From contig CM069447.1 of assembly GCA_035610835.1 (NCBI GenBank), positions 61,077,048 to 61,141,047 of the forward strand: 64,000 bases of DNA, given 5' to 3'. A program made the position numbers and the translations under genes. Below, in pieces: positions 1 through 12,639 of the stretch (position 1 is the stretch's first letter; every line of letters starts with the position of its first letter). The notes below the pieces were generated by a model. That model had not been told where the DNA came from and searched no databases. It saw only the letters and a program-made list of their open reading frames with translations. This DNA comes from Ophiura sarsii. Its lineage: Eukaryota > Echinodermata > Ophiuroidea > Amphilepidida > Ophiuridae.

Positions 1-357
1 ATGTTTCATTTTACTGTCGGGCCGTGCCGCCGTGCCGCCGTGCAACACTAGTACAGGAAACCCATACGTTGGTGGGTTTTTTTGTTTGTTTTTTTCCCCT
101 ACCAACTACTTAGGATGGGGACAGATAGTGAAACATGCAAAATACCCTATGATGAATAATACCAACTGATGACAAGTATCACTAAGTATGATTTGTTGTA
201 CTAGTGCAACACCACACAGAGAGGCTGTCGAATTCGCAGCAGTCCAGTAATTAGTGTTGTAACAAGAACTACTGTCGATGTATTCAGTAAGGTAACCGTA
301 AGGTGAGCTATATCATGGCTATTTTTGTTTTAAAAAGAGTATATTTTAGTTCAAATA
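1..357. other. Gene-free flank
   Basis: I see no gene or recognisable repeat here. The first 50 bases hold a short run of gccgt words, and the rest is AT-rich with scattered stops in all frames. Confidence 0.5.
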
Positions 358-996
358 CAAGGCGGTAAAGGCAGATGGTCTTCAGTATTGTTCTGACAGA
401 AGTTTGATGGTGATTATCCTTTCGAGCACTTATCCTATCATTAAAGTACATCCAACAATAACAATACAGATACACAGACGCCGTGAGACGGTGCCGCCAT
501 ATCGATGTCTTACTATGATGTGTACAGTGTCAATGCAAAACAGCACGGATTGATCAATGAATTGTTTTGTATTTTTGGTAGTGCAAGGGAGAGAGGCGGG
601 GGTGTTCACTTGTTTGGAAGGGGGATCGGGAAGGGATTGGCCTCTTGACTCTGCAATCATGGACGAATATTTGAGGAATTCAATTCAAATTGTTGACAAA
701 TATATTATTACAACAAATTAGTATTCATTAAATATGAGATTAATTTGATTACTTAGTACTTTCCCAAACTTCAAGTGCGTTGGCGGCGGTCAAGACACGC
801 GTGTGAATTTGTATTGATAGGTATACCGATTGAACTTAATCGATTTCAAGGAGGGAGATAACGTTGATAACTTGATAGGATAATCATCTGTCGTCGATAA
901 AGTCGATAGGTGACGAGTTTGAGAGATAATCTTCTCTCATAACAATACCGAGGAGTTGCTAAACAATACTGAAGACCATCTGCCTTTACCGCCTTG
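358..996. mobile_element. MITE-like element with 35-bp TIRs
   Basis: Bases 358-392 (starting caaggcggtaaaggcagatg) are the exact reverse complement of 962-996. The interior has no credible coding sequence. The size (~640 bp) and non-coding interior fit a non-autonomous DNA transposon. No target-site duplication is clear, so the superfamily is open. Confidence 0.6.
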
Positions 997-1611
997 TGTA
1001 CATAAATAAACTTCCTTCCCTGCCCATTTCACATGTTGAATTACTAAATTAGCCATGCATGGTGATATGAAGCAAGGCTTCCACTCCCAGCTTCCGGATT
1101 TATAATTGAAGCATACCATGGACTTAATTAATCAGAATGATTGAACGAACGAACACATGAATGAAGCAGCGTATTGCATAATATATTGCGTGAAGCACAC
1201 ACATCCATAAGTGTGACAATATTGGGCGCGATCATCTTTGTGCTGCCTGCGTGTTTGTTCAATCATTAATTTGTGAGGCCTAGTTTAGCTAGGCCTGTGT
1301 TAAATAATCACTTCATAATTTAAACTAGCTAAATAAACCCTGTACTACGCACAGGTGAAGCCAGGCCTCAAATTAATCGAAGGCATCGAAGGCAGTTGCC
1401 TTCGATGCCCCACCTAGTTGCCTAGATGCCCTCCATTTCTGGCTATTTTCACTCCATTCAAAAGTACATAATTGCCTTGGTGCCCTTTCAAATTTCCTTA
1501 AATTGCTTGCCCTTTTCATTTCTTTTCATTTCTTTATTTGAGGCCTGGGTGAAACTCCGGTGGGGGGGGGGGGGGGGGGGGTATCGACGTTTAGGGGTAG
1601 TAATTGTTGTA
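997..1611. other. Gene-free stretch with hairpin and poly-G run
   Basis: No gene is seen. Bases 1382-1409 form a 13-bp stem (ggcatcgaaggca with its complement). A pure G run of about 20 lies at 1562-1581, just before a mariner-type insertion. Confidence 0.5.
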
Positions 1612-3074
1612 CAGGGTGAGTCAAAAAAAAGTTTACTCAACTTCAGCGATTTTTCTAGAAAAAAGCATTCGTTTGTTTTCAAAACAATTTACTACGGTAA
1701 AGACAAATCAATTAGCTTTAATATTAATTTTATCTGGTTTAGATTGGTTGAGGGAAACTTATTTTACGCTGTTTTGAATAAAAGTGACCAATTTAACGTC
1801 CGAACACGCTTCCAGATATTGACCATTATATTTCATAAGATACGACTCAATAAAAAATTACAATACCGACAGCGAAAGGATCAATTCCTTTGTTATGAAA
1901 TGATTAAAGTGTGGTAATTGTGTCATAAATAGGCCCTAAAGCTGTCTATTGTCCCTCAGTGCAACCATCCTAAGCACACTCTCAAAGATCAGGAGAAAGA
2001 CCAAACAAGATGCTGGATTATCAAGTGGGTTTCTATTCATATTATTGTTTTCAGGAATAAATTTGATATGTAGAGAGAGAAAGAGAGGGATAGACTATTA
2101 CTTACTAGTCTTACTGTGGACATTGACAATTTTTGATTGGTTCAAGGATAATGTTTACTTAAAGGTAGATGACCCGATCACATTTTCGTAACACAGAATT
2201 ATTTCAAACATACGGAGATTTTCATATCATATGAAAGCTCGTATTGTTCTCATCATCATACTGAAATTTGACGGCCTAAATCGGTATAATTACGGAGAAA
2301 TCGATGAAATAACGTCGAATTACCGCGAATGGTGGTAAACCACCGATATAGTTTGTGTACTACTTAATGGGTAGGGCCTACAGTTCACAGCATCTTGTGC
2401 GTCTAAAATAAAAACCATTAGAGCTATGCAACTCAAACTTTGGAACACGACTTTTTTAAGGATGACCTTTCATGTAGAATAGAAAACTTCAAGTTGAAAA
2501 TCGGAAAATCTACCTTTAATCGGACATATTTACGAAAATTAAGTGCAATATTATGTTTATTGATTTTATCAAAATACTATATCGTTTATTAATCACATTA
2601 TCAGATAGTCACTGGTGACAATTTTTATTCAATATCCTCATCTAGTTTTATCATGTTTATGAATATCCCTTGCGGACTATTTACTCCTTGCAATTCTTAT
2701 TTATTAACTGGCAGTGGTGATACGATTTAATCCATATTTCATGTTTTAATCTATTAGGAGACAATTTTGAACAAGTCTATTGTCTACTTAATTCTTTTAA
2801 TAAACAAGATGTGTAATGCTTTACATCAAAATCCTAGTAAACATTATTAAGCTCGTTAAGCTTGAAATTAAAAACCGTGTTTTTGGTGAAAAAACAGCTC
2901 CTGTACAGAAATAGTCATATTTACTTAACGGTATCATCAAATAGCGTGATTTTTTTTCCAGATGAAAGCAAAGAAATGGCGCAATCATTTAAAGTTTTGT
3001 TTGCCTTGATTTTGTGGTCAGAAATTTTTATTTTATTTTTTCAATTAGGGTAAACTTGTTTTTGACTCACCCTG
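1612..3074. mobile_element. Tc1/mariner-type element, non-coding
   Basis: The ends are cagggtgagtcaaaaa at 1612 and its complement ending at 3074, each flanked by TA (1610-1611 and 3075-3076). TA duplication and a cagggtg end are typical of the Tc1/mariner superfamily. The interior is AT-rich and the open frames look like chance, with no transposase motif seen. It is therefore either a non-autonomous element or a badly decayed copy. A lone end of the same family occurs at 35126. Confidence 0.75.
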
Positions 3075-3076
3075 TA

Positions 3077-3927
3077 TGTGTGACTTTTCAATAAACATGC
3101 AACATTTTGAAAAAAATCTTCTAAATTTCCCTACTTTAATTGTATATCCCCGGTATATCAAAAAAGTTGCTGGATTAGGCCAAACAAACAAAAAGGTTTG
3201 TCTCAAAGCTTTCGAAGGCTTCAAAATCGGGCGACGCGCGCTGTTTTTTGTCTTCCATTTTTTTTTTAAAACTTTTTTTTTTATTTGTGTGGCAATTTTT
3301 ACTCTTACTATTTAGGTAGGGTTTGTATGTGTTACGCCATTTAGGGATATCAAAACATTGTTCTGGTTTACGCCATTTTTGTCCATTTCAGAGGTGCTTG
3401 GACGCACATGTGTACCCACTTGGTATGTTTACTGATCCCCCCCCCCCCGGGTGAAGCTAGGTTTAGGCAATAGGTAATAGCGGACTTGAGTTATTTTTAG
3501 CAAATTTGCTTGACAACAAGTGTTTCAAAAGCAAAACATTCCATGCACGCACTCAACGCTGAGCGTTACGCACTTGAAGTTGATTCGCAGTAGATGCATT
3601 GTGCGGTTGCCTTAATTGATTGATCTGCGCAAGTTGTTTTCACGGGCATTTGATTATTTTCACCGGCATGACGTAGGTCCGCCTCGTCCAATTGGGTTCT
3701 GTTTCTCTAAAAAACCCATTTAAAAAAAAATGAACCTGTAGGGCCTAATACAACTTGCAGAAAAAGATGCATGATTACAGATTACAACATGGTATAGGCC
3801 TATGCATATTTACTTTTTATTTTAACAATTCAAAAACATTTGTGTCATCAAATGTGTTGCGGTTTTACAGGTTAGTAACAGCGATATCATACGTAGTTCA
3901 AAATGTGATTAGGCCTAGGCCTAATAA
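3077..3927. other. Gene-free stretch
   Basis: AT-rich DNA with a short poly-C run near 3437-3447 and taggcctaggcct words near 3911. No coding or RNA feature could be supported. Confidence 0.5.
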
Positions 3928-4838
3928 TGCACTTATCAACTGATGTCCCGGCCCCTGGGTACCCGGGGATGGCCCGGACTTGCATGTAAAATGTAGCTTA
4001 AAAAATGACATTCCCCGGGCCGGGCACACATTTTGTGTAAGCCCCCGCACATGTCCAGGCCCCAGCCTGCCGGGAATTGCGATGCAACCCTGGGCCTTTC
4101 TCTGTACACTCCCCCTCCCCCGACCTGAATGCTCGATCGTGCCAGCCACGAGCATAAATATCGACTTATTTTGCAAGCACGACCCGTGCGCAGAACGTGA
4201 CTTCTCAATATTTTTATTTTTGAAGGACCATTTTAAATTCGCGATAATAATAGATTGCCTCAATGAAAATGACTAAATTTGGTCTTATTTTAAAGAAGAA
4301 TGTTCATTTATTTGTAAAAGTGAAATGTTTTTGTCATACTAGTAAATTTACCTGAGTAATTTTCACTTTTTTATCGTGATCGCAGAAAAAAACATCCTGC
4401 TCAAGAAATAATACCTTTTTGCTATTCTTTCTCAATCTAAGGTTCAACAATCTTAAATTCAAATAAGTGAGTGAAGGTCACGGCGTTTATAGACCCATAT
4501 ATTTGGCGAAGCTCTCAAAATGGCTGTTTTTCATACCCGATATCAACAGTGAATTGTTTAGCAGCACATGTGACTTCAGCGCGTACTCCGATTGGACGAT
4601 GCAATCCTCTAACAAATCCCAGCACAAACAACCTACAAAACCCGGCCACACCCGACACCAATATCCCGGCTATTTTGATTTTACCAGTGTTGCAATCCTC
4701 TAACAAATCCCGGCACAAACAACCTACAAAACCCGGCCACCCGGGCACTAAAAATCAGTAAAATCTCGGCTAAGCGTGTGTGACAAGTCCCGGCCATCCC
4801 CGGGTACCCAGGGGTTGGGACATCAGTTGATAAGTGCA
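3928..4838. mobile_element. TIR element, ~0.9 kb
   Basis: The left end (tgcacttatcaactgatgtc, then a gc-rich stretch with gggtacccgggg) is mirrored at 4785-4838 over about 50 bp. Flanks read aataa and taata, so a short AT-rich target duplication such as ATAAT or AATA is possible. An internal ~75-bp duplication (around 4600 and 4695, sharing aatcctctaacaaatccc) is present. No transposase was seen. The superfamily is not assigned. Confidence 0.7.
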
Positions 4839-5050
4839 TAATATCCAAAAAGCAAATCTGGGCTCATTTTTAGGCTATTTTGATTTTGGTGGCATGAATC
4901 GTACACAAAAATTGTTTTTCCATGCCATTTGAAGGCGAACAACATTCACAAGTTAGTCATATAATGTTATACGTAACACAGAATCTGATATCACTTCCGA
5001 ATAATAAAAAAGAGCCACAATTGTGATTTTCAAACCTATACAATTAAATG
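4839..5050. other. Gene-free spacer
   Basis: AT-rich spacer between a TIR element and a SINE. Nothing recognisable. Confidence 0.5.
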
Positions 5051-5370
5051 TGGGCGCAGTGGGTAGAGCACTGGACTCATTTAAGGTTGTGGGTTCGAGT
5101 CCCGCTGTGGTCAGCATGTTGCGCTCTTGAGTAAGGCACTTTACCGCAATTACTCCTCTCTACCCAGGTGTATTTAAATGGGTACCGGCATTCTCCAGTG
5201 CTGGGAAGGTAACATACTCGCAGTGGAGGAGGTGTAGCGAGCCCCACACAGCAACAATATAAAAAGGAAGTGAGTCTGGCCCTATCACTTTGAAAGAGAG
5301 AGGGGCACTGACTCCGTTCCTGGTATTACAGGATCCCGGGTACAGGATCGACCACCTTTACCTATTTTTT
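5051..5370 (+). repeat. tRNA-derived SINE
   Basis: The head carries Pol III boxes: an A-box-like tgggcgcagtgggtagagc and a B box gggttcgagtccc at 5100-5113. It is followed by a central region (cttgagtaaggcactttacc ... tacccaggtgta ... aaatgggtaccgg) of a kind I recognise from SINEs of many marine invertebrates, which corresponds to a shared SINE core. Family naming would need a database comparison. The 3' end is approximate. Confidence 0.7.
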
Positions 5371-6280
5371 ACAATTAATTAAAACCATCTTATAGTAAAA
5401 TTAGGCATTGAATGGCCACCGTATATAAAATGGTGAACACTAACACTGAGTAAATGAACAAAGAACATAAGAAAAATGGATCTAGTAATGATTTAAATGT
5501 ATTAAACAGTCCTCTGTCCTAAGTTACTGGTACACATCCCTTTTATTTAGAATCCTTGGTTTCGCAGCAGCACTGGTAGCTAAGTTACCGAACAGCTGTG
5601 AAAATGTTCACAATATCCACGCACAGAGAATAGGAAAAGAAGAAAAAAATTGTCTAGCGTGGACGGTGGTTAGTGTTATTTATTCTTTAGTCAAACCAAA
5701 CAGTTTTAATATTAAAAAAACTTGTTCAGCTGATGATGATTTTTTGTGGCCCGCGAGATGTCTCAAGAAAAGAAGAAGAAAAATCAATATATTTTACATC
5801 ATCACAAAAACAGCTAGCTGCTTAGCATTTATCGCCACAAACTATGTTCCTCAACGTGCGTAGGTCTATTTTCCCCATTGTCATCTGTAAGTTGAGATTA
5901 CGTTTTTGTGAAGATGGATTATTAAACACACACAAACCTATTGCTTGACACAGTGTTCAGAAGGTTTGAAATCAACAGCAGGTCATTGCTAAAAAAATTG
6001 GTTGGGTGCTACCCATTCAATTTTTCACTCCTTATATCTGGCTCATTCATTCAAAAAGGTTGCCCACCCCTGCTTTACATCATGAGGCTACCTAAATCAA
6101 TATCGATGGGCACAATAATAGGAATTATGGAATAAAATGACCAGGGTTGCACAAAGTTGTTTCTTCCCAAGGAGCAAGGTTTTGACCACCTTAACATTTC
6201 CCCACCTACATGTACACTTACAGGTTTGATACAAGTAATGTTAGCTATTATAGTGTTGTTTAGATATATATACATTTGGA
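5371..6280. other. Gene-free stretch
   Basis: AT-rich DNA with no gene supported. Short open frames here show no protein-like composition. Confidence 0.45.
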
Positions 6281-6432
6281 TTTTTGTAGGGGGGGGGGGG
6301 GGCATGAAAAAATAATGATGTGCGCGAAATGAGGATTTTTTTTTTTTGGGGGGGGGGGGGCAAAGTGGGGAATAGGGCACAAAACTATTTTTTTGGTAAA
6401 TGCCCCCTTGCCCCCTGTAGCGCCGCCACTGG
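6281..6432. repeat. Poly-G/poly-C interspersed repeat
   Basis: Runs of 10-13 G at about 6290-6302 and 6349-6360 are followed by gcccccttgccccctgtagc and gccgccactgg. The same style of sequence (caagggttcc, gccactg, long G runs) recurs at 19345, 19740 and 33765, which suggests a family of interspersed elements rather than simple slippage. Confidence 0.45.
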
Positions 6433-7093
6433 GGAAAGCAATGAAACAATATACACGTTAGTATACCTGTACAACCACAGCTCAACACCCAACGTTGCAA
6501 TTTGTTTCTATTTGTCTTTTTTCACCCTTTTCTCCAATACTTTTTCTTTTTCCACTTGCCATTATTTCCCCCAATTTGGCTCTGATCCCGCACATTGTGC
6601 AACCCTGTAAATGACACCAAGAAAGAAAGTATTTGTGGCGTGGTGTGGAACTGATACTCGGTACAAAAACCGGAAACAAATTCTTCAACTCCGTCTTAAT
6701 GTACAAGATAGACAGGCCCTAGCTAGGCCTAATTGTCAAACAGAGCATTCAGATTGTCACGATCCGAGTATGTGTCCGTCTTCTGTATTCGTACATGTAG
6801 GGGCAATCCTGTAATTTAGGTGGATATTTGATATAGAATAAAACCATAGGCTATAAATAACATGAATCAACTGTATTACGTAGCTGCTAGGCCTATAAAT
6901 GACATTTTGATGTAAACCAAGGCTCAAAATACACGGGGGCTGAGCAAATGTTTGTCTATGTTAAAATATACATTTACAAAGGTACCGTTCATTATTTCTA
7001 CCAGACGGGGGGATGTAGGTGGAAGAAAGCAACAACCAAAAAACACATAGGAATGCATTCACACAATAGGCCTACAAATACAATAGCATACAC
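6433..7093. other. Gene-free stretch
   Basis: No gene, RNA or repeat structure recognised. taggcct words recur near 6725. Confidence 0.45.
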
Positions 7094-7161
7094 AATTGAA
7101 GGGGTGGGTGCAATAACTTATCACTTTAACTTTGCACTTTATTGCACCCACCCCTTCAATT
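7094..7161. other. Perfect 23-bp stem hairpin
   Basis: Bases 7094-7116 are perfectly complementary to 7139-7161, with a 22-nt loop. The stem includes the word aaggggtgggtgcaataa. It could be a miniature inverted-repeat element or a small-RNA hairpin. The perfect pairing favours a repeat-derived or siRNA-type hairpin over a typical animal microRNA. Confidence 0.7.
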
Positions 7162-7654
7162 CGGAATATTTGAGAATACTATTCTCAAAAATATATAAAT
7201 ATATATACAACAATCATTATTATTATACACTTATGATTTTTGTGGAGTAAAGTGTATAATTTCAGACAGTGTATGTGCTGTCAGCATGGGCATGTTCTCA
7301 GCATGGGCATGCAGCGGCGTAGCTAGGTTTTTAGTCCTTGGGGAAAAAATCTGAAAATAGGCCGGCTCTGCTGGGGTTCAAGTGTGGTTCAAGCGGGGTT
7401 AAGGGGAAGCGCCTCCTGCCAGGGATTGAGACCCACCTCCAGCCCCCACCCCCTCCAAAACTCCAGGGAAACAGCGTTTCCAGATTTTTTTGGTAAAAAA
7501 ACCCCTTTTTTTTGCAGAAAACAATTTTTTTTTTAAAAACCACAGAAATTTGGTGGGAAAATCTGTGGGAAAAAAGAAAGAAAACTGTGGCATATCTGAA
7601 ATTGATGGTGCTAGAATTAAAAATTAACCGATAATACTTTTACTGACTAAAAAA
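7162..7654. other. Gene-free stretch
   Basis: Contains agcggcgtagctagg at about 7311 and low-complexity A/T and C tracts. Open frames over 7331-7593 are low-complexity artefacts. Confidence 0.45.
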
Positions 7655-9460
7655 TGTGCGTGTAGCACGCCAAAATTTACTATTTTCCCATGATTGAGGT
7701 CTATTTTGGATTTAAACATACCGTTACCGTATTATCCCTATTAAGCGCCCATGTCCTTATAAGCGCCCACCCCTCTTTTTCCCAATGACTACCAAAAGGT
7801 AACACCTAATAAGCGCCCATCCTTTAGCCACTGCAGCTCAAAATAAAGCATGAAAGTAGCGTCCGAAAGTCCCGGCATCAACAACATGTTGGTGATCCAC
7901 GTATTGGCGGGCTGTGCACATTTTCCACAAAAAATGTGCATCAAAATTCAGAAACAATTTGACAGTTTCCATGTAACTTAATAAGTGCCCATCCAAAATG
8001 ACTTTGCTAAGAGCCCTGGGCGCTGAATAGGGATAATACGGTACTTTAAAACACTGAAATTCTATTGAGCGCATAGCGCGAGAAAAATTGCTATATTTCC
8101 CATGATTGAGGTCTATTTTTGGCTTTAAACATGCTTTAAAACACCGAAAATCTATTTTGTGGGCACTTGCGCGCATAGCGCTAGAAAATAGCCATTCACA
8201 TGATTGAGGTCTATTTTGGCTTTAAATGTGCTTCCATCGAAAATCTATTTTGTGGACACATGAGCGCATAGCGCGAGAAAAATGGCCATATTTCCCATGA
8301 TTGAGGTCTATTTTGGCTTTAAGTTTAAACGTGCTTTGAAACACCGAAACTCTATTTTGTGGGCACTTGCGCGCATAGCGCTAGAAAAATAGCCATGCAT
8401 TCACATGATTGATGAGTGCCTGTCTATTTTGGCTTTAAATGTGCTTTAAAACACAGAAAATCTATTTTGTGGGCACATGCGTGCATAGCACGAGAAAAAT
8501 GGCCATATTTCCTATGACTGAGGTCTATTTTGGCTTTAAACGTGCTTTAAAACACCGAAAATCAATTTTGTGGGCACATGCGCGCATATCGCGAGAAAAA
8601 TAGCCATATTTCCCATGATTGAGGTTTATATTGGCTTTAGACGTCCTTTAAAACACCGAAAGTCTATTTTGTGAGAAAATGCATGCATAGCTCGAGAAAA
8701 AAGCCTTAATTCCCATGATTAAGGTCTACTTTGGCTTTAAACATGTTTTAAAACACCGAAAATCTATTTTGTGGGCACATGCAAGCATATAGTACTAGAA
8801 AAATAGCCATATTTCCCATGACACCGAAAATATATTTTGTGGGCACTTGCGCGCATAGCGCTAGAAAAATAGCCATTCACATGATTGAGGTCTATTTTGG
8901 CTTTAAATGTGCTTCCATCGAAAATCTATTTTGTGGGCACATGAGCGCATAGCGCGAGAAAAATACCATATTTCCCATGATTGAGGTCTATTTTGGCTTT
9001 AAACGTGCTTTAAAACACAGAAAATCTATTTTGTGGGCACTTGCGCGCAAAAATAGCCGGCCATTCACATGATTGATGAGGTCTATTTTGGCTTTAAATG
9101 TGCTTTAAAACACCGAAAATCTATTTTGTGGGCACATGCGTGCATAGCGCGAGAAAAATGGCCATATTTCCTATGACTGAGGTCTATTTTGGCTTTAAAC
9201 GTGCTTTAAAACACCGAAAATCAATTTTGTGGGCACATGCGCGCATATCGCGAGAAAAATAGCCATATTTCCCATAATTGAGGTTTATGTTGGCTTTACA
9301 CGTGCTTTAAAACACCGAAAGTCTATTTTGTGGGAACATGCGTGCATAGCTCGAGAAAAATAGCCTTAATTCCCATGATTGAGGTCTATTTTGGCTTTAA
9401 ACATGCTTTAAAACACCGAAAATCTATTTTGTGGGCACATGCGCGCGAGAAATATAGCAA
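7655..9460. repeat. Satellite of ~97-109 bp monomers
   Basis: About 16 diverged copies of a monomer. Each contains tgattgaggtctattttggc, ctttaaaacaccgaaaatct, attttgtgggcacatgc and gcgcatagcgcgagaaaaat. Successive gattgagg words start at 8104, 8202, 8299, 8407 and 8516. Higher-order similarity exists: a block around 8140-8640 is repeated around 8835-9300. The first monomer is interrupted by a MITE at 7725-8043. Confidence 0.85.
7725..8043. mobile_element. MITE inserted in the satellite
   Basis: The left end taccgtattatccctattaa plus gcgccc is mirrored by gggcgctgaatagggataat ending at 8043. It splits a satellite monomer: ggatttaaacat lies before it and ctttaaaacac after it, while intact monomers read ggctttaaacatgctttaaa. 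The non-coding interior repeats the word taagcgcccat. Confidence 0.75.
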
Positions 9461-11183
9461 TTATTTGTACTTTTGTTATCCCAACAAAATTATGGTTTGA
9501 AATATTAGTACAGTACAAAAAAGTTATGACCCTCCCTTTAATTTCCTAAAAAAAGTTGTAAACCCCCTTTTGATTTCTTGAAAAGTTATGACCTGATTGA
9601 CCTCCCCCCTGTTTGGTGCTGCCCCCCCCCCCCCTCCCCTACGGTAGAAATTATGAACGGTCCCTAAAGCCTAAAGGGGCAATTTTTGGCCTAATATGCT
9701 CAAAATAGCCCTCATAGCCCAAAAAGTTTTTTTTAAAATACTTGATGCACAGTTGTTTTGGGGTACTTTTCTGTCGTTTGAACCAGTTAAAGGGGCACTA
9801 AGAGATGTGTTGGAGGCAGCGCCCTCAATTATGATAAAAACTGAGATTAGTTTATTTTTATAATTGTATTACATGTATGAACTTACACCTATAAGGATTA
9901 AGAAAAATCAGCTCTCTTTGTACAAGAAAACGTCGATTCAAAAATGCTCGTCCCGCGGGACGAGCATTTTACGTCCGGCAGTATCCCCCTGCAGTACGCA
10001 TGATACATAACGCGAACCATATTTGCATAGAGGGCGTTTTTCAATAAATAGCGATGATATTGTTTTAATCAAGTTTTGCTGTGTTTTTGTTAGTAGAAAC
10101 AACAATAATGGCAATTTTTAATGTTCATTGTCATTTAATGTTCATTGTAATGCTAATTCTGAAGTAATTTTTTAAACATTTAAAATTTTCAACACCACTT
10201 CATGTCCCTTTAAGGTGTGGCCTATTTATTTGATGATTAGCATTGACTCTGTGATGTCGTTTCATCATGAGTACAACTGAGTGTGCGACAGATACTGACA
10301 ATTGGGCGGAGTTTGCAGTGTAATCACATCAACAGCGTTTTTTTGGGGGGGGGGGGGGGGTGCTTTTCTATGCATGTGTATCTATTGAAATTGCAGTATC
10401 ACGCTTTTTCTTTATAAAAAAAACCAAATTGGGTTTCATTCTTGGGCCTACACTCCTCACAGAACATGAAAGCAATCCAATGAAAAAAATGTTGTCATTG
10501 AGTTTCGCGATAGGTTTGCTGGTACTTTCAAATTTCTGTGGGTTATGTGGTCGGGGACTTTGGAATGTCTGTTAATGGTCGTTAAATTGTGTCCCGCCTT
10601 CGGGGGAACTTGGTAGGATTACGATAATGCTATTGTTCAGTCAGTTCCAAATTGGCGACACTCTTCAGGGTCAGAAATTTGAGAATCCAAGAATCCAAGA
10701 ATCCATTCTCGCAAAAATTATCACTGGTAAAGTTGCCAGAATACAACAGGGGTCAAAATCTAAGGGGGGAGGGCAATTAGCCCCCAGTTTTCACAAAATA
10801 GCCCCCTAAGAAAATGTTGTCCTATGGTAAAATGTACTAACTAAGGGAATTTCTTTTGCAGAATTTGTTCAAACTAGCCTCATAGCCTAAAAAGGTTTTT
10901 AAACTCCTGCTATCTAACAACATTTCAATGGAGGAGAATCCATAGGATTCTCTCCACCTTTAACAAACTTCTGATCCTGTCCTTACAATTACAGCAGCGA
11001 ATGGATTCAGAAGAGCGTGGGCCCGCAAAAATCTTGCACGGCTCAACACGGTGCAATGTGAACCGTATGCGTGATGCTTGCATGCCAAAATAGCGCTTGT
11101 ATGCTCCAAATTACTTTTACTCGCAGAGAGATAAAAAAAGCGAACATTTCTCACCGTTTTACGTTTTACCCGATAACTCGTTA
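9461..11183. other. Gene-free stretch with a perfect palindrome
   Basis: No coding gene supported. It holds poly-C and poly-G runs near 9620 and 10345, and a 30-bp perfect palindrome at 9941-9970. ttaaaggggcacta at 9788 and gtccctttaagg near 10205 might be ends of a small TIR element around that palindrome, but this is weak. Confidence 0.4.
9941..9970. other. 30-bp perfect palindrome
   Basis: The half-site aaaatgctcgtcccg is followed immediately by its exact complement with no loop. The CpG-containing centre is tcccgcggga. Its role is unknown; it could be a protein-binding site or a hairpin inside a mobile element. Confidence 0.8.
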
Positions 11184-11865
11184 GGGTCCATATCCAAACT
11201 CTCAGTGCTTTTAAATTGTTTTTCTAGCGATTTAAAAGCGCTTTTCCAACGGTATTTCGTTCTATTGTTAAAAGCATCGGAAAAAGATCGGTGATTAACT
11301 AGGAACCTCTCTACTTATCTGGCGTTAACAATAGAACTATTGTAGTACTCTGGATGACTCAATTAGTGAAGCAGACACATCAAAGCGCGAGGAAGGTTGT
11401 GTTATATTCTTTAAGAAATACTATTTATAAGCTTTTTAAATCCGATCATAAAATGTTTACGTTCACCGCCGATCAATGTATCTGGTCGTCTAGAAATATG
11501 AATTAAGCTACCGCTCCATCACTCTATTCATCTATTGTTTGGCGCAGTATTGCCAAGATATTGTGAAAGTAGCCCATTTCACCCTTCATTCCACTGAAAT
11601 CAATGCTGAAAACATTTTGGCGATAGGTCACGTAACATATTTGTACAATGGATGGGTGATGACGGAGGGGGCGTAATATATTGACCATCATGTTTGGAAG
11701 TATTATACAATATAATACCTATGTTTATACAATATATAATCCAAGTCATTAGTTTAGAGAGGATATTGTTTCCGACTTTTGTCCTTTCGATTTTAGCCTC
11801 CGATTTAAGAGATATTTGTATTTTGAACCCTATGTAATGTTTTTCTTCAAAACGTTTATGTATAG

Positions 11866-11937
11866 CCTTCATTAGCTCAAACGTCAAAGCGCCGGCTTCA
11901 CAATCATGAGGTCAGTGGTTCGAATCCTGCGGATGGG
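11866..11937 (+). tRNA. tRNA-like sequence, degenerate
   Basis: A Pol III A-box-like ttagctcaaacgtc and a clear B box ggttcgaatcc lie about 40 bases apart. The acceptor and T stems do not pair well, so I regard it as a tRNA-derived pseudogene rather than a working tRNA. No anticodon can be assigned safely. Confidence 0.4.
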
Positions 11938-12569
11938 GATGGTTTTCTTTTCTGTTTTGTTATTACACTGTTTGTTTTTATAAATTGACAGGATTGCTTA
12001 TCGTTCGCTATATTTATTGAATGTTGAATGATTTTTTCTTCTTTTGCAATTTCACTGCGATAAAGAATGTCCTGTAAATATAATTGTGTTTACTACTCCT
12101 AGGCTTACATTAAATGGCCCCTAGCTAGTCTATGAACATGATCTGCAAAGGCCAATTGTTATGTAAATAAGAAGCCAGTCGGCTCATGTCCTTGAATCGA
12201 TTTTCCTATTTCCTACACCACCGCAACATTATTTCAATAATAATAATACAGGCACATTGATTTGTATTACATAACGGCTGGCATTTACTTTACAAGTTTA
12301 GCTCAATCGATAATAACACACAACGAGTTTCTATTGTATTGGCCTGTTGCATAGGACTAGGACAGTTCGATGGTATACCGCGGTTCATTCACATTTCATG
12401 ATGCCATGCACACTAAACAGTCAGTGGAAAATTAAAATGAAATCGTAAATAATTCCACATTCCAAAATAAACTATAATTGAACAATAATGAATAATTATA
12501 CGAAATGATAAACAATATCGAAAACTAATTTAAAAAAAATGTATATAAACGATTAAAATAAAATTTCAA

Positions 12570-12639
12570 GACGTGATAGGATTCGAACCCACGACCTCCG
12601 GTTTACTAGTCCAATGCTTTACCGCTGAGCCAACTATGC
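12570..12639 (-). tRNA. tRNA-Thr-like pseudogene (AGT)
   Basis: On the minus strand, tggctcagcggtaaagc (A box) is followed by ggactagtaaacc and the B box gggttcgaatcc. The anticodon loop ctagtaa would give AGT (threonine). The T stem pairs only with wobbles and the acceptor arm does not close. It looks like a decayed tRNA gene. Confidence 0.45.

Noticed and set aside
3898..4276. Overlapping open frames on both strands
   Set aside because: They lie in the GC-rich TIR of a non-coding element and show no known protein motif.
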